From Kryptolebias marmoratus (Eukaryota; Chordata; Actinopteri; Cyprinodontiformes; Rivulidae), in assembly GCF_001649575.2 (NCBI RefSeq), contig NC_051436.1, positions 6,314,280 through 6,378,279 on the forward strand: 64,000 nt of DNA, written 5' to 3'. The translations under genes were made by a program, and so were the position numbers. The notes under the pieces were generated by a model, which did no database searches, had not been told where the DNA came from, and worked only from the letters and a program-made list of their open reading frames with translations. Below, one piece after another: positions 44,176-64,000 of the stretch (positions are counted from its first letter, which is position 1; every line of letters starts with the position of its first letter).

Positions 44176-45523
44176 GAAGTCATTTAAAACTAAACCAAAC
44201 AAACAAAAAACTGTTTAATAAAATAGTCCACGGTCTACTCTCTAGGAAGTGATTTTATCTGTTTTGGTCGACTCACCACTAGTCTGTTATCTCTTCATCT
44301 AGTAAAAGTTCCTGCTTATTTTCATGAAACGATGCATTTTCTTTTGCGATCGTAAGACTATTACGATGCAGAAACAAGTAGATCTTGTCTTACATTTTTC
44401 TGTACCGTTGTAAATAACTCCTTCTCTTGAGAAAATGTCACGAAAAAAAATATATTTTTAAGCCAGTGGCCACTCTCTGCTTCCATACTGCGTCATGAGG
44501 GTTGAGTTTGAATGTTCGGGAATAAAAGAAAGGTTTAAAAAAAAAAAAAAACCTGACCTTGATGATTTCTAAGACAAAAGGCAACTTTTCTGTTCTGCAT
44601 TTTACTCAAGATTGTGTCGACTTCCCACCAACAAATGCTGGCAGCCGTAGTTCTTCACTTTATTGTTGACTTCACAATGAGCAAATTCAATTGGTTTTCA
44701 GATTTTCCTTCTGTAGCTCCAAAATCTTACTTTTGTTAAAAAAAACAAAAAAACAGGATGTCAGAGTTTACTTCCTTTGATCCGAGCATTGTGTTTGAAT
44801 AGCGTTAAAGCGACCAAGGCCAGGCAGTTCAAACACCTTACATTCACATGCTGGCTTCTTGGCTAAAGCTGCGAAAATGAAGAGAATTCAAATTATAGTT
44901 ATTTATTTGAACGTTTCGAAATGGGCCGAGACGGTTTGGCGGATGTTTTGTAAATCCAACTCTAACCTCTGAGTAGAGGAGCGGATATTTGCCGCTCGTA
45001 CGCGCAGGTACGGCGGGGAAATCTTGGCTTCAGCTCCAGAGTTTAATCAAAGAAGTCACCAAGGTTGCTGAAGAGGAAACATCTTTGTTGAGGAATCGCC
45101 GAGGCGCAATTTCCCCCATCGACTCAGAGGCCAGCAGACGCCTATTTGTTCAATCGAGAGGAACAGAACACGAGAAAAAAAAATACTAAACACAAACCGG
45201 AGCCAGGCTTTTTTGTCTTTTAATGAGGTTGTACTAAATTGTTTTTTTTAAAGCTTTCTAAAAGTGTTTTTGTTTGAATTTTATTTGATTTTCTGCTCAT
45301 TTTCTGTCCAGTCTTTGTAGCTGACAATCACAGCAAACTGTGCTTAAGAAAAGTGAGGAAAGTGGACGAAAGCATACGGATCAAATTTAAAAAAAAAAAA
45401 AAAAAATCTACAGCCAATGAACAAAATCTGAAAGTCACGTCACCATTTTCTGTGTCAAACTGTTATCATTGTTATTTTTCAAAAATAACGAGAAAGCCAG
45501 AAAAATAGCAGCAGTCACAATAG
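44176..45523. other. Intergenic, no supported feature
   Basis: AT-rich DNA with several A-runs (44538-44552, 45389-45406). I see no exon, RNA gene or clear repeat family. Confidence 0.5.
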
Positions 45524-46358
45524 CAGTGGCGGCTGGTGGAGTTTTCTCCAGGGGGGGCTATAAATCCAAAATAGACTTACACCAAAGGTTTTGGTATATG
45601 TTGGTATATGTTTTGGACCAAAAACATATACTAAGGTATCACACCAGTGTATTTACATTAATTAAAACAACAAAAGCAACATTATAATGTACATAAAAAT
45701 GTGCATATGCATAAGTGCTTCCTGAACACCAATACTTACAAAGACGGAGGTCTCCCAGGGCACAAGCCTGTAGAACACATTTAGCGTTAATAAGACCTGT
45801 TTTCTCCCTTATTTTTCACAACTTTACCGGAGAAAATACGTCAAAGCTTGTTTTATGGTGAGAACACTCACTACGTCACGTATTCTTAACGTACAATATA
45901 ACGAAGATCAGATGTCTCACTCCGATTAGAATTCAAAACCAAACATTCTAACAGATTTTAGCATAAACTTTCTTAAACTAATTATTAACTATGAACTTAT
46001 TTATTACCTTGTGTGTGTAACTTAGTCACGTAATGAACTTATTGCTGTCTTTGAATAAAAGGCAGCTCACCCGCGGCTCGACTTTTCAATCAGGCGAACT
46101 TCCTGACAGACGGATGTGACGTCAGCCTCCATGGCGGGAGGGTGGTGAAATGTAAACACAGCTGCATTCAGCAGCTCAGGGCGCAGGAGAGGTGCACCCT
46201 GAACGGTCCTATCTCTTGTACTGAAGAGGAGCTACTGCGCATGTGCAACTTTTAACGAGAGTCTATGGACAAAGATTTTTGCGCCCGGGGCGGAAATCAG
46301 ACAATGTCGAAGAACGAAACTTATTTACTTATCATTAACTATAAAATATTTATCTTAC

Positions 46359-46415
<57 letters not shown>

Positions 46416-46515
46416 TTTTTAATGTACTATTTATTTATTTTTTTTAACGTATTATTCAAGGTAATGTGAGTGGTGGGGCGGCGCCCTAGCGCCCTCTATT
46501 GGCCAGCCGCCACTG
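45524..46515. mobile_element. hAT-like nonautonomous element, 992 bp
   Basis: Perfect 13-bp terminal inverted repeats CAGTGGCGGCTGG and CCAGCCGCCACTG. The flanking 8-mers cacaatag and ctagctag match at only half the positions, so the target duplication is not confirmed. The interior has no transposase frame but includes an (AT)n run at 46363-46408. The right flank (46516-46710) is an irregular ctagctag-rich stretch. Confidence 0.75.
46363..46408. repeat. (AT)n microsatellite
   Basis: About 23 AT units inside the hAT-like element. Confidence 0.95.
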
Positions 46516-46720
46516 CTAGCTAGCAAATGACTAGCAAGGAAGCTAGCTTGTACTTAAGCTAGTTACTAGCTAAGGATCCAATTTGATTCTTTCCTAAGTC
46601 ATCTACTAGTTAGCTAGTAGTATCTTTGGTACTAGCTGTTACTAGCTGAAGTACTGTGAACATCAGTAGCTAGCTAAAGTACTAGCTAGAAAACAAGTGT
46701 CTAGCTAGCTCACAGTTTAG
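46516..46720. repeat. ctagctag-rich low-complexity stretch
   Basis: Irregular recurrence of the self-complementary words ctagct and actagcta over about 200 bp. No fixed period is visible. Confidence 0.6.
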
Positions 46721-47242
46721 CCAACTTCTGATTAACTTTGCTAACTTTTCTGTGTTGAAACACCAGTTTATCCCTAATTTTAGGGGCCTTTTTATGTTTT
46801 TATTTAGAGTTTAAGGTGGTTTGATAAACAAATATTATTAATATTATTGTATTCCCTTAAAAGTGGTCAAGTATTGACTGAAAAAGACTAAGAAAGCAGC
46901 CAAAGTCAGAAGAAAACTGAATAACTCAGAAAGACTGGAAAATATTTTGCTTAAGACTATAAAAAAATAAAAGGGTAAAACGAGACTTTATGTACAGGTC
47001 ACACGACTAAGATGATGAACGGTTAGCTCTTTGTTTTCAGGCATTTTTCTGGCCTTGAACTCAACGGTCTCCGTTCACGTCTTCAGTTTCCTCGTTGTTT
47101 TGAATTATAAACGTTCGAACGCCTGCTTCCTGTGATCTTCCTCGTGAACGGGCAAGAAAAGAACAAAACACCGTAAATCGGCCTGGGGTCGAACGCACAC
47201 ACCACACGCAGGTTTCGTTTCAAGTTGAAATTCATGCACATT

Positions 47243-48925
47243 TTTATTGAACAGTTATATAAAATACTTCTCATAGTTGCAAGTGCATGCCTCATCTGCC
47301 AACAGTTTTGAAGTTAAATTACAAAAGCAAGGCTTCATGTCGTGTAGTGAATTACTTGGGCACTTAAAGCAGTTCTTAAAAAAGACCTAAGTATTTTTTT
47401 TTTTCTTTAAACTTTTTGTTTCGTCTTAAAGTATTGAGCAGTATCAAACCTGTAACTGATATACAAAGCAGTTCCAAATAATAGTAATAATAGGAATCAA
47501 ATTACACTTTCTGTGGCACATTTACAAAACAAAACAAAACAAAAAAAAAGAAACCAATTCACCTGGTATATGACACGAACAGCTAGTCATGCATTTTGGA
47601 GTTCCACGTGAAATCACACACCTCACAAGAATTGTCAAACATGCTTAACTGGACTGTGTGCACTTACAAGCGCAGGTTCAAAATATGATTTCCTCATCCG
47701 TCTCCGATAATTAAATGCTTCAATTACAAAAGGAGTCCAAGGCATAGAGCATCATGGTGTTAATTTAAAGTATGCAAGTATACGTTTCCAGTATATGTTC
47801 ACTAAAGCGCAATATATCTCAAAACAGGCCGTCACAGCCGAAGGTATTCAGATCTTCTAATTTCTTCGATTTTTATAAAACATGCATAGGCAGACACGTT
47901 AATATACTCTTCTTTTTTTCTTTTTGTTTTACACAATATAAGATCTCTATTTTTACTTTGTTCGCAATACTTAAAAAGAGAGAGAGAGAGAGAAAAAAAA
48001 ATTAACACTCAATTCCAGCAAGCCACGATAAAATCTAACCCCACCCTCCCCCCTTTTTCCAAAAAAAAAAAAAAAAAAAAAAAGGACATAAAATAAACAT
48101 ATTTGCAAATGATAGATAGGTAAGTGTAAATTCCAGTTATGAAACTCAAGAAAATAGGTATTCATTACCGAGTTATTTAACCATTATACAGAAAAAAATC
48201 AGGTCAAAGCACACACCAAAAGAACCTGAGGTAAGCAGAATATGTACAAAACCATAAAACGTTCCATTATTTGGCATTTCGACAACATTGCAACATTCCA
48301 TTTTTAAGACTGCCTAATTAATTTCAGAGCTATTTTCATAAGAGTAGCAAAAACAAAGTCATCAATAAATAGTCCTTATTTAGTTTGTACACCCTTAAAA
48401 ACATGATCTCATGTTCTGTCCTTTTAGTGCTGTGTGTGTGGGTTTTTTTTTGTAAACGTACAATAGTTAGTAAGAAGCTAAACGACTTTCCGTTTCGGTG
48501 TAAGTGAGCGAGGGTCTTTTTTTTTAAGAAAAAAAAAAATAAAATCCATTAAGTCTAAAGTCTGTCCATCCTGCTTCTGTCTGACAAAGTGAGGGGTGGT
48601 GCACGGTCCGGCGCATTTAAGGCCTGGCCGTTCAGAAATGGGACCCGGAGATAACGTAGCAGATCGGACTATGAACTAATATTATGAAGGCATTTCCAAA
48701 GACTAGCACGTGAGATGTCCCCCCCCCCCCCCCCCCCCCCCCCCNNNNNNNNNNNNNNNNNNNNNNNNNNNNNNNNNNNNNNNNNNNNNNNNNNCCATAA
48801 CTCCTTCACCCCCCCCCACGCAGGCCCCCTTTTCTCGCGGTGGTGGGCTGTGATGAGGCTTGAGGGTGGAGGGGAGGGGGCGACCAGGCAGCCCTGTCGG
48901 CCCCGGTGGCGCCTGCCGCCGCTCT
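47243..48925 (-). other. ppp3ca: ppp3ca 3' UTR with candidate poly(A) signal
   Basis: AT-rich, largely repeat-free sequence directly after the ppp3ca stop. A minus-strand AATAAA at 47248-47243 would end a UTR of about 1.7 kb, in keeping with the long UTRs of vertebrate PPP3CA. It contains A-, T- and C-homopolymers and the gap 48745-48794. Confidence 0.5.
48745..48794. other. Assembly gap (N-run, 50 positions)
   Basis: Next to a C-run (48719-48744) in the ppp3ca 3' UTR. Confidence 0.99.
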
Positions 48926-60076
<11,151 letters not shown>

Positions 60077-60523
60077 TCAAACTGCGACTCGTCCGCGGTT
60101 CAGTCGGCGTTCGCGTCGCGGCACCTCCCCGAGTCATTCAGGCCGCCGGAATAAGTTCGGTCACCGAGTGCAACACAGTTAAAAAATAAAAATAAAAAAA
60201 AAACCACGACATTGTTGTTGTTAAAGTCACAGATTGGAGTGAAAACACATCACAACATCTGAGAGTTTCTCAGCAGTCGGTGCATCCATGCCAACCACCC
60301 GGGCCAATCCCCTTGTGCAAACATGGCCGCTCGACATGTTTGACAAACGCATGCTGGGAGTTTGCCTGCGCATTTCAACTAAACTCTCCACGTTTCTGAC
60401 CCTAAAACACCCGATTCAACTCGGGAGAGAGCGAGCGCAGGAAGTGAAGGAAATGTAGGACGTGAAGCTCGATAAGACAGATTATAATATAAATATATTT
60501 ACCGTATTTTCTGGACTATAAGT

Positions 60524-61189
60524 CAGACCCTCCAGGATTTCGCGATGTTGCGATCGCAACTATTAACGCAGAATCAAGCAAACCCCGCGAAATCGCAACT
60601 TTGCCCAAAACGCTGCAACTTTCCCGCAACTTTAACCCAATATTTATTGTTTCTGATGTGATTCGCCGCGGTTTCTGCAGTCTAGTCTCTTCTTTGTGGG
60701 TTTGTGCAGCGTGGAATACAAAATAACCCCAAATAACTCACGAAGAAGACACGTGACGTCACTTGCTGTTAACATCAGAATGCCGGGAGCGTGCAGGAGC
60801 AGCGACCGAAGCCAAAATGTGCGCTAATGCTTCACATTTGCCCACAAAGATTTCAGCAAACCAGTTTCCTCCCCAGCTGCAGCTGTTTTGCACGTCCTGC
60901 TGTGTAATCATGGAACATAAACGCATCGACAAACACTTCCTGTCTGCAAAACATGTGAGGAGAGCTGCAGACGAGGGACAATCCAGAAATGCTCATGAAT
61001 GTCAGTTTAGAAGCTATCAAAGTTCTCAAATAAAGCACCTTTTGATAATGTCAGTGTTTGTTGGTAATTATCTTACAAAACTAGGAAGTATTTTTGGTTT
61101 ATATATTAAAAGTTATGGTTTTTTATTGATTTTAGTAAAAAAAAGTCGCAACTTTTAGGAAAATGCCCCGCGAAATCCTGGAGGGACTG
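60524..61189 (+). mobile_element. hAT-type element carrying a CGGBP1-like zinc finger frame
   Basis: Terminal repeats CAGACCCTCCAGGATTTCGCG and (reverse-complemented right end) CAGTCCCTCCAGGATTTCGCG match at 20 of 21 bases. Expected 8-bp duplications are not clean (ctataagt and ataaggca share tataag-like sequence). A frame at 60763-61158 encodes a zinc finger but no DDE/hATC catalytic domain, so the element is nonautonomous. Confidence 0.8.
60763..61158 (+). pseudogene. Transposon-derived C2H2-type finger protein fragment (CGGBP1-like), 131 codons
   Basis: Residues about 40-68 read LQLFCTSCCVIMEHKR followed by a KHFLSAKHVRR block, with C43, C46, H58 and H64 in zinc-binding spacing. This resembles the finger of CGGBP1 (KLFCTSC...), itself derived from a hAT transposase DNA-binding domain. 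The frame runs into the AT-rich right end of the element without a catalytic domain, so it is most likely a truncated transposase N-terminus. An intact start and 131 open codons leave room for a small DNA-binding protein, but there is no evidence of expression. Confidence 0.55.
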
Positions 61190-61577
61190 ATAAGGCACAC
61201 TTAAAAGCCTTCAGTTTTCTCAAAAAACGACAGCGCGTCCTATAATCTGGAGCTCCTTATAGATGTAAGAAGTCGTGATGTTTTAGTACGACTTTGGTTA
61301 AACTACAAAGCTGCGCCGCTCGCAGCTTTAAGGCTCAGTTAGAGTCGCAGGGCTCCGCCCACAGTGAGCAGTGGAGGCTTACGTCGGTGCAGTATCCTCC
61401 TGTGAGTTTTGATTCGTTTGATTATCTTTGTGATCTCACAGAGGGATCATAGAAACGCTGATAAAGGAGAACCAGCTCTGCGCGAAGTTACAAAAATGAC
61501 GATGCGCTTTATAAAGGACAAAAGTTTGAAAATGGACCAGACGATGCGCCTTATAATCCAGTGTGGAAAACACAGTA

Positions 61578-62800
61578 AGTGTGTTTATGTCAACCCTTTA
61601 ATTGAACCTCAGCCGTAACTTTTAAGATTTGGCTCTGAAACCTTTTAGAAAAAGGACCTAAATCCTCCAGTTCGGTTACAATCGGTGCAGAGACTCAGAT
61701 CGAGTGTTAGACGGCGCAGCTGCGGCGAGACGTTTCCACACGCTCATCATCGGCAGGAATGTCGTCGACTTTGGGGGCTTTTAATGATCGATCTGAACCA
61801 TTTCTTCCCCCGCTAACGTTTAACATTCGTGGTGTTTAAAGACGAGGAATGGGAGCACAAGCTGGAACACGTATTGGTCGAATGTAGATTGGAGAAAATC
61901 TGCAGGAAGTTCTAATCTGTGCGCCCAATCCTTGTTTTTTAATCCCACTGGAGCTGCATGTTGGACAATCAGTCCAACCTGGATGAGCGTCTGGAGCCGT
62001 CTGACAGCAGCTGTTGCGTTCAGTGACGTTAGTTCGACATACAGAAGGCGAGCAAAGGTCCAGCTGTCGCTGCACGCCCGTGTGGGCTCGTGTTTGTACC
62101 TTTCTTGGGGGGGTATATTAGCTGTCCTTCTCATGAGACACCCCCCAGCAGAGAAGACAAAGAGAGAGGACAGAGAGGTCAGTGGATGGCTGCGGGATGA
62201 AAGATGACGTGGAAGGAAAAGGAGGCGAAGAAAAGAAAAAAGAAGAAGAAGAAGAAGAGGCGTGAAAGCACAACAAGAGAAAAGGAAAGCGATGCCTCGA
62301 GCGCAAAAACTCTGGAAAACAAAAAACAAAAAAATACAGAAATCAAAATTAGATGAGCGAGAACCAGAAAAGGAGCGAGAACGTTACGGCGTGAGGCGGA
62401 GAGGAGGACGTCTGTGAACAACAGCAGAGATCGATGTGACTGGAAACCATGGCAACAGGAGCAGGTACAGAGCCGAGCGAGAGGGGGAGTAATAAACCAA
62501 CTCAAAGGTCAACAAAGAAACAAATAAACAAGAAGAAGAAGAAGAAGTCATGATTGGGCTTGGGCCGGTTTCCTGTGTAAAGGTTTGCGACGGCGTTTGG
62601 AAGTCCTGTCAGCGTCTGAAGGAACAAACATGGCCGACTCGTCAGACCGCGGCGAGCTGCAGGAACACAGCTCGGCTGGAAAACGTTGGCTAACGTGTTT
62701 TTTGCTTTTTATGTCGACGAGATTTTAGATCGAATCCAACGTTTCAAACCACAGAAGAACTGAGTCCTAAAACGTGATGAAGAAGCTTAAAATTTAGTTT
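61578..62800. other. ppp3ca intron, no supported feature beyond simple repeats
   Basis: Contains GAA/AAG runs at about 62238-62260 and 62528-62548. A minus-strand open frame at 61820-62329 is Leu/Ser/Phe-rich because of these purine runs and matches no family I know. Confidence 0.5.
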
Positions 62801-62809
62801 TTGAAGCTA

Positions 62810-63380
62810 AATGAAACAGAAAAGTAGCTAAAAACTAAAAAACAGAACACTATCCAATGGATAAAAGGAGGCAAATGCTAGCTAAAAGTAGCAACAAGCT
62901 AGCTCAAAGCTAAAAGTAGCAAAATGGCAGCCAGAAGCTAACAGTAACAACAAGCTAGCTTAAAGCTGAAAGTAGCAAAATGGCAACCAGAAGCTAAAAG
63001 TAGCAACAAGCTAGCTCAAAGCTAAAAGTAGCAACAAGCTAGCTCAAAGCTAAAAGTAGCAAAATGGCAGCCAGAAGCTAACAGTAACAACAAGCTAGCT
63101 TAAAGCTGAAAGTAGCAAAATGGCAACCAGAAGCTAAAAGTAGCAACAAGCTAGCTCAAAGCTAAAAGTAGCAAAAGGCTAGTTTAAAGCTAAAAGTTAC
63201 AAAATGGTAGCCAGAAGCTAAAAGTAACAACAAGCTAGCATAAAGCTAAAAGTTGTAAAATGGTAGCAAGAATCTAAAAGTAGCAAAAAGGTTAGCTTAA
63301 AGCTAAAGGTAACAACATGGCAGCCAGAAGGTAAAAATAGCAAAAGGCTAGCTAGAAGCTAAAGGTAGCAGAATGGTAGC
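62810..63380. repeat. Tandem array of agctaaaagtagcaaaatgg units
   Basis: About 570 bp with a clear higher-order unit of roughly 60-125 bp: agctaaaagtagcaacaagc, tagctcaaagctaaaagtag and caaaatggcagccagaagc recur in order. Same theme as 23290-23750 and the reverse complement of 160-860. It lies in a ppp3ca intron. Confidence 0.88.
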
Positions 63381-64000
63381 GAACGCAACAATGTTTGTTT
63401 CGAGGCTTTGAAGAAAACTCTGGGAATGTTTTTGCAAATAAAGTTAAAGATTTTGAATCGAATAAAATTGACAAAAAAAAAAACAGCCTAAAGTCAAACA
63501 TCGCCGGAAGCCGCAGCTGAAAACAACGGAGGAACCATTTTTGATTTGAATCGTTCACAAAGAGAATCCTTCTAAACGGCTGTAGTTCAAGTTTTGCAAT
63601 GAGCTACAAGACTCAGCGCCTCTGCTGCGAGCTAATCGGCTAATTCACTGGCTAACATCAGATTGTCACGAGCCAAACTTTATAAAAAACAAAACAGAAG
63701 AAACAAAAAACAAGTTTACTTTATTCAATTTTTAACCTTCATCCTAAAAATGTCAGTATAGCTGAAGATTTTAAACTCTTTTTATCGCCAGATTAAAAGT
63801 TATAAAACTATAAATAAATAATATTTTGTATAAAATATTTCCCCATAATATTATGGAGGTAAAATGTGTTTGTTTTAAGCAGCCGTAGTGATTGTTGTTG
63901 AATTAAATTTTAGAAATAAAAGCATTTAAATCGAGGTAAACGGTGGTATTTTTTTACTCGAGGTCCTCATACGATCAGACGCTCGCACCGGCCCATTCCT

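Larger units (their letters stand above)
60500..61577. mobile_element. Mariner-like MITE interrupted by a nested hAT element
   Basis: The left end accgtattttctggactataag (60501-60522) and right part (61190-61577, ending gtggaaaacacagta) match the complete copy at 32998-33148, sharing aaaagccttcagttttctc and caaaagtttgaaaatggacc. The 666-bp hAT insert at 60524-61189 separates them. The right part is itself longer than in the other copy. Confidence 0.75.

Noticed and set aside
61820..62329. Minus-strand frame of 169 codons rich in Leu/Phe/Ser, looking membrane-like
   Set aside because: The hydrophobic part is translated from GAA/GAGA purine runs. No homology, splice context or conserved motif.

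Overview
The window is nuclear DNA from a vertebrate, almost certainly a teleost fish and probably a percomorph. The evidence is compact multi-exon genes with GT-AG introns, vertebrate-consensus tRNA genes, and a dense scatter of fish repeats: hAT and mariner-like MITEs, L1-type and other LINE pieces, and (CA)n/(GT)n runs. I see no prokaryotic, plasmid or phage features. Five N-runs are assembly gaps. Species cannot be fixed from sequence alone.

Layout, with all four protein genes on the minus strand: (1) 940-21083, spag17, the central-pair (C1a) ciliary protein homologous to Chlamydomonas PF6. The start codon and 34 coding exons (1530 codons, phases consistent throughout) are present; the 3' end runs off the left edge. 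Two tRNA genes, Gly-GCC and initiator Met, lie in its introns. (2) About 21.1-27.8 kb, intergenic and repeat-rich, with a decayed Ty3/gypsy integrase fragment. (3) 28369-29887, ddit4l (REDD2), two coding exons, complete. (4) About 30-35.7 kb, repeat-rich intergenic DNA with a CCAAT-rich probable ddit4l promoter. (5) 35795-42861, a ten-exon gene I identify as endomucin (emcn): signal peptide, Thr/Ser-rich mucin region with an in-frame 18-bp repeat, one membrane segment and a short tail. (6) About 43-47.2 kb, intergenic, with a 1-kb hAT-like element. (7) 47.24-64 kb, the 3' part of ppp3ca (calcineurin A alpha): 3' UTR, last coding exon, an optional 30-bp microexon, the exon before it and the calmodulin-binding exon. 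Its catalytic 5' part lies past the right edge.

The order ddit4l-emcn-ppp3ca, all in one orientation, matches human 4q24, while human SPAG17 is at 1p12. The spag17/ddit4l junction is therefore a synteny boundary relative to human. The genes do not form one pathway: spag17 is ciliary, ddit4l restrains mTORC1, emcn is an endothelial sialomucin and ppp3ca is a calcium-dependent phosphatase.

I found no convincing new multi-gene system. The most interesting items are a nested hAT element carrying a CGGBP1-like zinc finger, a 201-bp foldback insertion with a perfect 24-bp target duplication, a fresh L1-like insertion with a perfect 17-bp duplication, the expanding repeats in and around emcn, a GC-AG intron in spag17 and the conserved ppp3ca microexon.
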